This document shows, piece after piece, positions 12,171-64,000 of a DNA stretch of 64,000 bases (within the stretch, counting starts at the first letter, position 1; every line of letters starts with the position of its first letter). The DNA is from Eleginops maclovinus (lineage: Eukaryota > Chordata > Actinopteri > Perciformes > Eleginopidae): assembly GCF_036324505.1 (NCBI RefSeq), contig NC_086362.1, forward strand, positions 6,941,043-7,005,042, read 5' to 3'. The position numbers and the translations under genes were made by a program. The notes below the pieces were generated by a model. It worked only from the letters and a program-made list of their open reading frames with translations. It was not told the DNA's origin and searched no databases.

Positions 12171-15084
12171 GAGTCATTCCTGCAGTCCTGTATTGGCTCA
12201 CGTCCTTACACTGAATTTACTGCGAGTGTTAAGTCCCTCAGGGCATCTTGTTTTACTTATATCTCAGCCTTGTTCATGACAAAGTATGATTTTTAACACA
12301 TAAGCAACATGGCCTGTCTCGCCTGCTTACACAATATGACACACGATTAAAAACCTAATGACCTGACATCAGACAGTCGTAATGAGTCTCTGCAGACCTT
12401 TGCTCCATGGCGACTTCCTCATAGCAAAGCACACAAATATGACAATGATTACAAATTGTAGTGATTTAATGCTACAACACACATTTTGCTCTATTGTTCC
12501 TGATTTAAATATTGTTTTTGCCCCGGGGGTACAGCAGATTATGCTAAAGTCATTGTTTGCAGTCTGATACCAACAAGAAAAAGGATTAGAGGGACAAATG
12601 TGCCGGATTTTAGACAGCTTAAACTCACTTAACAATTTATTGTTTTGGCCAATATAATGATACATCTTTCCAGATGATAAATTGCTCTTCAAATGTGATT
12701 GGTAACCAAATACTTGAAGTTCAATTAAAAAGGAAAGTCTAGGCATGGGTAAATTCAGCTACTATGTGCACCTGTATCTAATATAAACATTTCCAATAAA
12801 ATAGCTTGTTGTTATCTTCTTGCATTAGTTTAACCCTTTGTCCCCCATTTAATGAAAGAGATATTGGAGTCTGTCAAAAATAATATTGCTGTTAATTGTT
12901 TTTTAGAAAGTAATATACCTAATTTCTACTCAGTGACAGCGCTTACTGTCAATCAATGTTAGCAGCTAATTACTCATTCATTAAAATCAAATGAAAATGG
13001 TAAGAAAAAACACTGCATGACATTAGCTCTTAATGAATCATTAGGACATGTCATTCAAGAAGACAGTATTGTTCACATACAGAAGAACATCATGTGCCCC
13101 TGCCACTTTACTACTGCTTACATCAGGCTCAGTAAATCATTATGATGTAGGCCTAGAGGGCTAAAGTCCAACGTATGTCCCTTTCTGACACAGCACACAC
13201 GCCGTAAAACGTTTAAAATTTCAAATGAAGTGAACTCTAGCCACAATAGCAACTGAGAACAAATCCTTTATTTCCTTCTCAGCTTTTCTTATTTCATTTT
13301 GAACAGCTGTCAGCCTTGAGACGAGTTTATTAAATGCCCTGAAATAAGACAAGCACTTCTCAAAGCTCTATATTTGATCCATAACAGACAGACCGGCAGG
13401 CAGAGAGGAATGGTAGGAGACACACAGCTAGCCTCAGGAGTCCAGAGCGAGCTAAACAACAACAGGAAGCTACATAACATGTGTCCTGCTGCAGAAAACA
13501 AAAACAACATACCTCTGAGCTGTTAGCTCCTCACCCATCAGAACATCTCAGGGCCTGAAGATGAGCAGTTTAACACACACATGTCCTCTTAACACACACT
13601 CCCTGCCTCTTTTCCTCTTTCACCTGGAGTCATATCATATGTAAATGACCTGCGTGTCATGGTGACTGTAGCCACAGTGACGCAGCAGCAGGTAGTAAAC
13701 AGGTGGAGGAAATTCTCCCTGAAGCTTCGCAGCACAAACTTCCTGCAGTCTGACTCTCGGAGCGTCAGGCTACATCTCTCCTCCGTGTTCCTGTATTCAT
13801 GTACTGTGCACAGTTGTCTTGTGGGGTGTGTTGCCGGTAACTTTGAAATGTTACCTGTTGTTTAAATTATTCATGAGCTAATTACACTTAAAGCCGATTC
13901 TTTTTCCTAGTAAAGTGTCAGTCAAAGAGGTCAGAGCCAAGATAGGAAGTCCATTTATCTACTGAAAGACAGAGCTGCAACATCAGTCAATAATTATCAT
14001 TAAAATAAAACATTTCCCAATAATTTGATAGCCAACTAATCTTAAAAAGTACTGGTTGTGCCTGTAGAATCTGACAATGTGCCTCTAATATCATATTAAA
14101 GTTAATATATTTGGGTTTTGGACCGACAAAACAAGCCATATAAAGACATGTGCTTAGACTTTTAGAAACTGGGTTAGAAGTTTTTCAATATTTTTTACGT
14201 TTTGTACAAAAAATCTGTCAGCAGATACATTGATAATTGAACAATTGTTTGGAATCAGCAGCAAGCTAAAAATGCTGTTGATGCTGTTGTTGAGGAACTG
14301 GATGTGTTGCATGTGGCCAGCTAATGCAGAGACTGTATTGTTTTATAGCGACTATATCATTTGGGTACAAGGGGGCTAAGAGTTTATTATTCTAGGCAAT
14401 AAAGAATAATACCAAAGCTGCACAGGGAGGACATTATTATGTAGATGAGATCGATGTTTGAACAGGGATTAAAGAGGGGAAGCCTCACACTAGATTATAC
14501 TGTATTTCTGGGTCCAGGAAATACTGTATGTCACATATTAATCTCTCAAGCCAAAGTGAAAGGAGGGCTAATACATAACGTTTGCAATTTTAGTTTAGAG
14601 GGCATTTCTAATTATTGTTATCTTTGTTTTACATGGTGTAATGTCCAAGTACCTTTACCATTTCAATGCAAACTAATAACCACATTTGACATTTACTGAA
14701 TTATTAGAGATTAGAGATATTAACAGTAGCCAGATGATGAAATAATTATTATAAATAAAGAAACTCTGGGATTATTTGTCTCTATTCTCCATGTTCTTAC
14801 AAACTTGCCCAAACTTTTCAGACGGAGGCTTGTTCCTGAGGTGCAGGTCCACACTTTCAATTATTGACACACACACACACCACAGTGGAAGCCCCCACTG
14901 CCCAGAAGTAATTGCTCTGACTAATGAAGTGCTGCAGAGAAGGTGCCAGCGAGCGAGTGCACCTGCTGCGTTCCCCTGGTCACTAGACCTGTGTCAGTCG
15001 AACACACTAATGAAAAAACAAAGGCACATATGGAACAGAAATAGTGATTTCTTTCTTTGCATAACTTAGGAACACAAACAGAAC
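12171..15084. other. Intergenic, no gene seen
   Basis: No supported coding exon. A donor-like site near 13511 (minus strand) with an upstream AG is closed in all three frames. Confidence 0.4.
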
Positions 15085-15564
15085 TAGGAAGATTCCAGCA
15101 GTATCAGGGGGTTGGGGAAACAGGACCCAAGTGCAGTAAAACAAACGGGAGGCAGGTATGGGTGCAAACAAAAGGCGAGCTTTATTTAAATTAAAGCTGT
15201 ACTTTCAACCGAAAATAACCACACCAACACTAACCAGGGGACACAGGGATACCGGGAACGGGAGCCGACAGACGAACAGGCAGGAACGGGCAGGAACAGG
15301 CAGGTAACATGTACAACATCAGTTACGAAACGACAACGACTGAACAAGAGACAAAAGGGGAACCAAGACTAAATACACAAGGCTAATCAGAAAACCACAC
15401 ACAGCTGGAGAGGGGAGGAGAAACACAGGGGCAATAGGTGAACACAATGACACAATCAGGGAAAGGAGGGAAACTAAAGACAGGGAGTGAAACTTAACAT
15501 GACACAAGAGGGGAAAGACCTTCCAAAATAAAACGGGAAACAGACACAAACCAAGGATCATGAC
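15085..15564 (-). repeat. Probable interspersed repeat of a teleost family
   Basis: The block starts near GGGAAACAGGACCCAAGTGC and ends near AAGGATCATGACA. It contains the runs AAACGGGAGGCAGGTA, AGGTGAACACAATGACA and AAACGGGAAACAGACAC. I recognise this purine-rich sentence-like pattern from high-copy fish repeats, but cannot assign a family or check ends. Confidence 0.5.
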
Positions 15565-15594
15565 AAGCAGAGGGCCACGAACTGAAGAGCTGTA

Positions 15595-15790
15595 GCGTAC
15601 AGTAAAGGAAAGTAACATAAAATAAAGTAAAGTGAATTAAAGTAATGTCACATAAAGCAGCGTCAATTACATAAAGTAACACAATGTTACTTAAATAACA
15701 TAATGATAAGTAAGATAAAGTAAAGTAACCAACATATAAGTAAAGAAACAAGAGGTACCTCCAAGTAACGTAACCTAAAGACAACTAAGG
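15595..15790. repeat. Degenerate AAAGTAAC-type simple repeat
   Basis: Irregular repetition of TAAAGTAA, ACATAAAGTAAC and related words over about 200 bp. There is no fixed period. Confidence 0.6.
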
Positions 15791-17284
15791 ATTCAAATTA
15801 ACGTAAAGAAACGTTATGTTGCAGACTGCATTCAGAGCATTTAGATCAAACTCTTTTTCCTGTCAGAAAAGGGAGATGAGTAATATAAAGCACAGGGAAG
15901 TTGTCCAATCTTTTTCCAATTGTACTTGACTCATTCCGATCAAAAAGCTACAAGAGCTGCAACCCCAACACCCTCATCCCCATTCAGATCTTCTCTAATG
16001 TTTGCTGAGATCTGAAGAAATAAAAATATTCCTGACCACACACACGCTAGCCGAGAGCGCTTGTTTGCAATCCTTGCTGATTTTATTGCCTGCGCAGGAA
16101 AGTTCGCTGGCTGACTATTTATGTGTCTCAGAGTTCACACTGGCACTATTACTGGGTTAGACCCTTGTGTGGTTGCATTTTTTTGAAAAAGCAAATATGA
16201 TCACAGATGAATTGCCCAGCACGGGTAGATAATATCTCAGGCTGCAAGACATATTGTTTACAGGAGAGAGGGAGCATAAAAACACACAGTCCTTGTTAGC
16301 CATGCTGATCCAAACAGAGGACAGCTGATGGACACTGTGCAGGGATAACGTCTGACAGCCTATAGGGTAACAGCTGCCATTTCTATGCTGTGTTTTAACT
16401 TCCCGTGAGCAGGCGGAGAAATGTCCCTGGAAGACGAGCTGCAGAAAAAGTTGAGCAAACAAATAACAGGCTTCCTCGACAGATGCCGTTTCCTCCTGAC
16501 TGCCGGCCATGGGTACAATGTGTTTGTTGTGACTCCAGCCAGCAGCCCACACACACTGAAAACTCTTTCTGTTTCTAAACTTATGGAGGCTACCTCAGCT
16601 GCAGCCAGAACATGGTGTGAGGAAAACAACTCCTCAGTTAACTAGAATAACTTCTCAAAAGCTAATTTAGTGGGATTGCAAAAACAAAATTATAAAACCA
16701 ATATTTGCTTTTCAAGGTTGACCTAGAAGGGAATGAGGGACTGGGCCGAAGCCAGAGAAAGCCAGTTTAAACGAGAAGGGTCGGTAAAGAGAAACAACAA
16801 TCGCAACAAGAGTAAATCATATCAAGATACACAATTATGTTGCGTAAATGAATAGCAATGGTGGTTGAAAGTTGTTTTCATTTGCAGTTCTTGCTGTAGG
16901 ATCAGATTTATTTTGGTGTTTAAATTGTCAGGAAGCTTCTAAAATCAGCTGTAATCTATGGTGTCAAAACCAAAATGCTTTAGCCTAAGACGATCCCCTC
17001 ATCACGGCTCCTTGATTTACTTCCTTCTGCATTACAGAGAGACGGATACAGCCCGCTTACTGGGTGCAGCACAATGTTACAAATATCACAAATTATTGAT
17101 ATCTGGTTAATCAAACATTTTTCTTTTTTAACACAACTTGCACAGACCTAGTAACATTTTGGCTTTTCAGATGGGAGTGACCAAGCCAACTTCCTTGCAC
17201 TGTACTGTAAAATAATTTGGTTACCCTTGATGAAACTGTTTGGCTAGGTAATTCCTGTAAAGAGAAACAGAAAGTGTTCACCTG

Positions 17285-17580
17285 GTGACTCGCATTATCA
17301 CGCAAGTTGCAATCTCTCCCAGCAGGGGGCGACACCACCAGTTTCAAAAATAAGCAAGATTGCATAGAAGTCTATGAGAAACTTCTCTACTTCTTACTTG
17401 ATGTATTACAGACATCAAATTAAAACATAATAATTAGTTCATTAGATTTTACTCCCAAGTCTCCATGAAGATAGCATGTTCATGTTTTGAACAATGGCCC
17501 CATTTGATGGAAAAAAGACGATTAAGCAGCTTATGCCTTGGGAGCAATTGACAGGCTGCTACCAGTGTATTGTCCAGTAT
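17285..17580. repeat. Interspersed repeat of a common teleost type
   Basis: It contains CAGCAGGGGGCGACA, GCATAGAAGTCTATGAGAAA, AAGCAGCTTATGCCTTGGG and ATTGACAGGCTGCTACC in this order, a succession I recall from an abundant fish repeat. Ends and family are not determined. Confidence 0.55.
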
Positions 17581-19469
17581 GGGTCTTACAACTTTAACCA
17601 CAGTGGGTTTTCAATTACTTAGGGTTAATTTCAAAATAATAATCACCTTCAAATGTCTTCATCAGAGCTTGATCGAGGGGGGCTCGCTGGTACTCCATCA
17701 CTGACTCTAGCTAAGAATTTGATGGAAGTGAGGCTATAATTCTGACAAATCTGAGAGTTATCAGTTGAATGGTATTGACATTTTTGTCACAGACAACCTT
17801 GGTTCCTACCTTGACTCAAGTCCGATTCACTGCTGTGTAATTGAGAGTACACTTCACCTTTATTAAGCACATTCCAGGTTGTTTTCATCTCTGTAAGATG
17901 AATCAAAATGCTCAGTAACCCCTACAGTTTGATCCCTTTGCTGAAACATGTTTTTGTGTTTCACAAATCGTCAGGGATGAACACTCTGACCTAAGTGGTG
18001 CAATCATTGAGTATACAACACAACAAAAATATTTCCCAGATGTATCAACATTTTGTCTTACAGTCTTCATTTTCAAAGTCCAGCACTTTCAACGAAGATG
18101 AAAGCAGCACTAATGATGATTTCTGCTTCTTTATCTGCGTCCCTCATAGAATTATAAACTCTGCTTCACTGTGGGATTGAATGCCCGTGTTATCTGTACC
18201 TCAGTCTCAGCAGCTAAACAAACAGGTAACTTATCAAGAAGAACCACAATCAATAAAACAGAATAACATTTTTATTTAAGCCGCGCAGACCATCAGGTTT
18301 CATAAAGTCAGCTAGATCATTTGACAGCACATCACACTATTAATTTCAAATTAAACCAGAGTGTGTTTGCTTATCTCTGGACCAATGCACCTGTCTGACA
18401 GCCTGCATAATGCTAATGCATGCACAAAGAAAACAGGCTGTATATTGATGTTATACAGTTTGTGTTGATACTGTCACTCTTTCCTTTTTTTCTTGAACAA
18501 AGATAAAATGATGACTGGGCATCAACAGAGCAAACTTTTAAAAAAGCCAATTTAATCTAAGAAACTTTCACTGAATATAAAATGGAGGTGGAGGAGTAAT
18601 GAGGAGATGCTCGTGTCTCCAAGCCAGTGAATCAATAAATGGGAAAAACCTTTGTAAACTAGGGGTATCAGGTGACCTGAGCCCATAATATGCGAAAGGG
18701 TATTGAGGATTGTTTCTTAATTGCACATATGCAGTATATTTACTTTGCTTTCAGAAATTGGGTAGTCTGGCAAAAGCTTGTTATTGATAGAGAAATGTTT
18801 GTGGTCCTTTTGAAGATTTTAGCTAGTTAAAAGACAACAAAATGAGAGTTAGTCAAAAGTGATAGTGTTTGTCAGCTGATCTGAAGTCATATACAGACAC
18901 AAAGAGAGTTTTTGACTTTGAAATATATATAAAAACATTTTCAGAAGCGTGTTTGCTGCACCAGCTGCACGCACTGAAGATATACAAAAACAAAGATCAA
19001 CAAATCCCAATCCAAGATCTAATGCAAGAAAACTTTTCCTTTCAGACTCTATCTCATTTGAAAACACTTCTGAAGGAAGACACAAATCAAATCAGAAAAA
19101 ATACGTCACCCGACAGATAATTGGGACATTTCAAGAAGTTTTCATTTTAAAGTGTTTCCTTCATTGCGCCATTTTTTATTTTTTTTTTAAACGCACATTT
19201 GGGTTATTATTATTGATTTAAGTTAGTTATTATATATCATTATTAGAAAAAAAATCATCAGTGTTTGTGAAACGGTGTACTGGTTGGTCCAGGTCTGCCG
19301 TGAATTCAGGGACAATAATACATTTTTATTCCAATATAAAACTACAAATTATGAGTTATTTGTTAACTTATATGAAGGTTTTGTGCTTTTTGTATTTGGT
19401 TGGCTGTCTGGTTTCTATTTCCCACTGCTTTATTAAAGTCAAATAAAAAGTTCAGGATCAATTCTGAAG

Positions 19470-19574
19470 CAGACTGGGCTCTGGTTTCAGACAGAGGCTG
19501 AAAGAGGTGCTGCAGCACAGGCAGAGTAAGAAAAATAAAGAGCTTTCTGAACATTAAAGCATGGAAACATGTAA
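19470..19574 (-). repeat. Interspersed repeat, copy 2
   Basis: Reverse-complement match to 8377-8488 with a few substitutions and short indels. Confidence 0.7.
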
Positions 19575-20822
19575 CAATAGAGGAACAAAAAATTGATTTG
19601 AACCTGAAAAGGATCAGATCAAGAAGAGTCAACAACAAAGAATCTCTATCTCACCAAGTGTTTTCCTGCAGGGCTCTGGTATTGGACTGCATTATTGTGT
19701 GCAGAATGCTCCAGTTATGTCCGTCAGTGACATTGAGAACAATGTGAAAATCCTTGCAAAAATAACAACTGATTGCATATTGATTACTGCCAGCCTGAAA
19801 CACTTAGAGCGTCCTCCTGCTCTCTGAATTTGTGGAGATAACGAAACCTTTTGGAGTGTTTTTAAAAGGATCATATACATTTATAGTGGAGAAGAGGTCA
19901 CATATTAAAAGTGTCAAGGTTTCCAGCACACAAAGGTCTCTTGTTCTGGCGGAAAGTCATTATTTTGATACACAACAAAGGACAGTGACGGTTATTGCAG
20001 CCTCACAGAGATCAACAAGTATTTTGTTCAAATAAACCTCCCTGGATAATAAAAAGCAGTATTTGACATATTGTCAGCTGTCACTGTAAAGAAGAGATAT
20101 TGCTTACTAAGAGACAAAAACCAGAAGCTCGGAAATATTGCAAATATCACGGCACACTCTGAGGAATAGAGCAGGTAATGAAACATCACTTCTATATTGG
20201 TAAGGGACATTTTCTTTTATACACTTTTGTGCTATTTTTCGATATCTAATTATGATGACAACACTGCTATAAATAGGGCAGGAGAATAAGGGAAAGTCAA
20301 ACATACATTTCCCCTCATTCAGCTTCTGATGATATTGCATTTTAAGGGTAAAATCTATAAAGGTAAATGTGAATTTAAGGTAATTTAACTTTATCTGGTG
20401 AGTAGTGCACTGTGCTCAGTGTGTATGGTGTGTAAGTCATAGAAAAAGACTAACAGCAGGCCGTGCTCACAATGAGTTTTGCAGCAAACAGACATGTTTT
20501 AATGTCAATTAGTAATTCCATTGTCAAATCTGCTGCTAACCTGCTGCTGAGGGGAATATGTGCTTTTTATTTAGCAATTCCTTTCACCTGTCATGCTTTA
20601 TTCTAATGCAGTCGAAGATGGGAAATAGGGTTCAACAGATGTGTACAGTGTTTTATAATACAGTTGACATCTTAAACAATGATGCATGAAGGTTTGAGTA
20701 ATTCATGTTATTATACAACTCTGATTTCAGCTTCTAGAATCTGAATAATTTCTTCTTTGACAGTAAGGTGAATAATTCAAGGACGTCATTTTGGGAAAAC
20801 AACCAATGTTGTTGGATAAAAT

Positions 20823-20841
20823 GTCTCTCTCTCTCTCTCTC
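20823..20841. repeat. (CT)n microsatellite
   Basis: Short CT run next to a CCTCTCC extension. Confidence 0.9.
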
Positions 20842-23287
20842 CTCTCCAAGGACAGAGGGTGTCGTAATTGTATTGATATTCCGTACAAACTGTTTAATTA
20901 AACAAACCTTGATTAAAGAAGGCCTCTTGCATTAGTGAGGTCATGTTATTAACTTTATAATATTTCAATTGATTGTGCATTATTGCTGTTGTTGAAATGA
21001 TGTCAGGCTGTATCAGAGATGTGTGTGAATCAGAATAGCATTCAGTTTCATCCCTGCAGCTTAAGAGGCTCTTCATTTCAGTCTTCATGAAGGTTGCACG
21101 ATAACAACTATCAAAAGGTGGAATTTGGATGGAAAATAGTTTTCTCTTCAACATTAATTTCCTTCCTTGCCCCTGCATGAACTACACAATGTAGTGGACA
21201 AAAGATACAACAAAAGATGTTCTAAAAATGATATTTCTGTGCAGAGCCCAACAACTTGGAAACCATTTTATGTTCCATTAGACTGTGAATAGTGTCCTTA
21301 TTTTTCTGGGGTTTATGAGTTTCTTTCTCCTTTTTAAAGCTTAAGGAATATAATCACCTCCACGATTGGACAAACTCACCCTACATTAACCAGTTTCACA
21401 AAATGCCATTTAATCCAAATCGTATTTAAATGACCACTTAAACATGGGGCGTACATCACTCTCTTACATTTTGGCTATCTGGTCTCTTGTAGTTATGAAG
21501 GTGGTTTAAATATTGTACGCCTTCAAGTGAAGATCAACTTTGTATGGCCTTTCAATTGATGTACAGTGGAGACTAAGCTGATCACTAGTAGCTCTGACCT
21601 GAACTGATCTGAGCTTAAGAAGTATTGTTAAACTGCAGCATTTTTTTTGCACTGCTGCTAAAAGGCTAAACATAATACAAGATTCCTCTGAATAAAATCC
21701 AAAAATGACTGTGTTAATCGGATGGGAAACAAGATTTGTTGACTCAACATGCAGTGTAAAAGAGCTGAAATTCAAATCAACTGCAAAATGCAACCGTGCT
21801 TGATATTTTCTGACTGTTTCTATGCACAACTTGTCCAGGTAACACATTCACAGATGAAATGAACTGATTTGAGTTTGGCGGTACAGCCTGCAGCAGGGAA
21901 TACAGGAAATGGACTTGTATCTGTTCATGCTGTGTTTGAGAACAAGAGGTTGCTCTGATTCACCTCGTTGCACGAGTCGTTAAAAAGGAGGCTAAACCGG
22001 CTGCAGGTCGTTCACTCAAGCTGCACAGTCTCTTAATAAAGAGCAACACTGGAGCTCTGTTTGGGGAAGCATCTGCATGCTAATACTTCCCCTCGCTTCA
22101 CAGTACAGTATTCTCCTCGCAGTGTACTTCCAAAGTAAAGATAAGTCATTCCGTGTCCTGTAAATACATTGTGCATCTGCAATGCACCACACCAGCAGAA
22201 GAGGGTGAGCAATACACCATCTAGAAGAGCGTGTTGCTTATTCTCTTATGTCTCTCTTGAAATGACCATTTGCATATGCATTTCTCACTCAGTGTTGCTT
22301 ATAAAGTGTTCTTCTAACAAGGCTTAAAGATAAATAAACGATTAACAATTCTGACAAATCTTCATCAATAGCTTGAAGACATTTTGCTTATTCTGCTGTG
22401 TAAAAGTTTGCTTCACGTATGTTTTCATCCAGTTTTGCTGTTGTTAAATTCAGCCTTATTTGACTTTGATTCTTCAAGATTATTCTGTTTTTGGATTATT
22501 TAAACCACCCTGAGGATTTCCTTCAATAATTAAGGGGTGAGAAACTGATTAACAAATGATCATAGGTGGGATAGGAGGTGAAGTACTCCATTAAGCATGC
22601 ACACTGTAAGAGTTTCAGAAGATCAGTTTGTAAAAGCTTCTCTCCGCTCATGCAGGTAGTACTCTGTGGACCAACCACCATAAAGTGTAAAGCAAGAGGT
22701 CAACACAATCTATTGTTATCCTACATTAGACACCTATACAAGGCTTCTTTCTTGGCATATTGTTTTATCCCGTTTGTCAAAGTGTATGGCTCTCGGTTTG
22801 ACGGAGGATGTTTAAAAGCTTTGACCTTGGATTCAGCCCTCTGAGTGCAGACGGCTCGGCTTGATCCAAATTGCTCTCGGTTCAAAGTCTGATTGGCATT
22901 TCAAAAGAAAGAAGAAAACAGTCCAACGATTGGACCGGGTTTTTTTCCTGCACGGTGACACCCTCCTCGGGCTGTTATCCCAGCAGGATGCTGACTGCGG
23001 CTCAGTGTAAAAGCTTAAAAACATCACAGTACCAGACATGACCGAGACAAAAGCTCTTTCTCCTTTTTCAGTTTCCAGATTCCAGGTCACTACTGGAGGA
23101 CCGAGGAGTCAAGGAGGTGAAAATTGAGAAATGAGAAATTGCTAAAGAGCTGTGTGCAAACACTCTTGACTTCACAGCTTCACACACAACAAACGCACAG
23201 CAGCCAGAAGGCCATATGTTCATTAATGCAGTGGGCTGAAGATCTCAATGAGAGGAATCCTGGCTGACTTACAGTAACTGACTTACA

Positions 23288-45753
<22,466 letters not shown>

Positions 45754-46141
45754 CTGCAAAGAATCCACCAGCAATGATATTGAAATATTTATTACAGCTT
45801 ATGAAACCACTGCTTCTATTGTAAAGCAGAGCATACAGAGCACATCCACTGCTGCTGGGCCAAAACGTCATTTGGCACTAAAACGAACTAACGAGGGAAA
45901 TTAACTGAAAATCAGATAAAATAATGAATAAATGGTTCCACCTTTTAGACCCCGACACAACACCAGAGCGTCTGTCATAGCTAAGTAATAAATCTCTGTC
46001 GGTAATTTATTTGTTGGCAAACAAGTTTCACTGTTACAACAAATATTAGTTCATTCAATGTGGAAACCATTACAAAAAGGAATAAATAAGAAGCCAATAA
46101 TAAACCCGATCTGTGCCGCTAAACGTACGTCCATTCTTCTT

Positions 46142-47163
46142 TTTATTTTGACAAATAAATAAATATATTTTCTCCCCGAGGAAGAAGAACGAAAACACTT
46201 CCAGTTTTTCTCACTCCAAAAGCTTTTTTCTTTAATAAGTAAACCATCCATATTTCTTTATTTTGTACACGTGCCTGGTGCTCATCAATTTGTATCTGTC
46301 TGAGTGTGTTCTGCACCATCTTTAGCTCTGCCATCATCTGATATCTAAAGTAAGAAAGGAAAAGAAAGAAACATAAACCCGAAACAAAGATGAATATGTC
46401 GCACGGTAATGCCTGCACAATAAGTGTTTTGTTATGATGTTATTTTGCTTCTATTTAGTCATTTCTAGCAGAGGGATAAAGAGGAAAACAAAAACAGACT
46501 GGTACCAGAAACCCAGAGAACAGAACCACTCCTAATCACTACATTTACAGAGACAAAGGTTTGCTCGGAACAAAAAAAAGCATACTATTGTGTGCAATGC
46601 TAGTTATCTGTACAATTACATAGAAATATCTCATAATTCTCTTATTAGTTTTTTTCTCCCTCCTGTTATTACAGTAAAATGAAAGAAAACAGCTATGCTT
46701 CAAAGCATACGATCAATAATTTCTTCGTAGTTATTGTTCAATTTTTTTTGTCTTTTTTTCATTGAAGGGACACTCCAGCAAACAAAATGTGCTGCAACTC
46801 ACCAAAGAGGAAGAAAATCTTTCAAAAAGTCATTATGGATACAGAAGTATAATAAAATAGTCCTTTTTTAAATTCCCCGTTGATTCTGCTGCAGTTCAGA
46901 CTGGATGTTCGGGGCTTTGCAGTCACGCTGTATCTCTAAACGTGTGAGTAAGTCTCTGCACACTGAGACAAAACACAAGGGGGGGGGGGGGGGGGCACAA
47001 CATCAACAGATTCCCGCAAAGTTTAACTCCCACATCGAGCATTATTATCCTGTCTGGGGTCAGTCTTAGCAAGAGTTTGCTGCGAGGGGGCACAGAATAA
47101 AAGAAAGGCTACCACTGCCAACAACAGATGGAGGAGGGGCTGCGTAAGGAGGAGCGGGGGGAC
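46142..47163 (-). other. adgrl3: Probable adgrl3 3' UTR (end uncertain)
   Basis: This is the sequence after the adgrl3 stop codon. AATAAA signals on the minus strand occur at 46257-46262 and 46142-46147, giving a 3' UTR of about 0.9-1.0 kb if either is used. A 17-G run lies at 46979-46995. A splice-acceptor-like site at 46345-46346 precedes an open stretch starting MMAELKMVQNTLRQIQIDEH. It may be chance or an alternative 3' exon. Confidence 0.4.
46979..46995. repeat. Poly-G tract (17 G; poly-C in the adgrl3 transcript)
   Basis: Longest homopolymer in the window. Confidence 0.95.
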
Positions 47164-63972
<16,809 letters not shown>

Positions 63973-64000
63973 CTGCAATAGGAGGGAGAGAAGAGTGAGG

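Noticed and set aside
13511..13560. A splice-flanked minus-strand segment ending at a GTATGT donor
   Set aside because: All three frames contain a stop, so it is not a coding exon; an untranslated exon cannot be excluded.
16157..16645. Opposed open frames of 131 and 74 codons
   Set aside because: No recognisable domain, no flanking splice sites that fit, and one is the antisense of the other.
19648..19668. A 21-nt exon-like segment that would fit the phase after 23288
   Set aside because: The acceptor has a poor pyrimidine tract and the segment is too short to judge.

Overview
The window looks like a piece of a ray-finned (teleost) fish genome. It carries short, spliced vertebrate exons in long AT-rich introns, plus teleost-type mobile DNA: a hAT element with an 8-bp target duplication, a Tc1-like element with terminal repeats of about 205 bp, a Tol2-like miniature hAT element, a tRNA-derived SINE and LINE tails. 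Both recognisable genes are on the minus strand, so transcription runs from high to low coordinates. Most long open frames outside the exons listed here are chance.

Region 1 (1-7.6 kb): the first five coding exons of an ABCA1/4/7-subfamily transporter, closest to ABCA4, with the start codon at 7541-7543. The gene continues beyond position 1. Exon lengths of 66, 94, 142, 128 and 128 nt keep a consistent reading phase. Intron 4 holds a miniature inverted-repeat element with a 21-bp minisatellite inside it.

Region 2 (7.6-47.1 kb): mainly intergenic DNA with many repeats. The main ones are a 34-bp minisatellite (12.05 kb), a 3.77-kb degenerate hAT element (30.85-34.62 kb), a 1.21-kb degenerate Tc1-like element (42.5-43.7 kb), three long poly-G tracts within 850 bp (27.3-28.1 kb) and several family-type interspersed repeats. 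I also find five short minus-strand candidate exons (45.75 to 23.29 kb) with strong splice sites and reading phases that chain without a stop. I cannot name this possible gene and its confidence is low to moderate.

Region 3 (47.16-63.97 kb): the 3' half of the latrophilin-3 gene (adgrl3). It encodes transmembrane helices 5-7, the cytoplasmic tail and the C-terminal PDZ ligand LVTSL. The tail has a clear alternative-splicing design. A constitutive exon ends in phase 1 and can join a 126-nt cassette, an 18-nt microexon or the 941-nt terminal exon, all of which start in phase 1. If the microexon donor is not used, translation stops soon after and the PDZ ligand is lost.

No rRNA, CRISPR or clear stand-alone tRNA gene is seen, as expected for nuclear vertebrate DNA.
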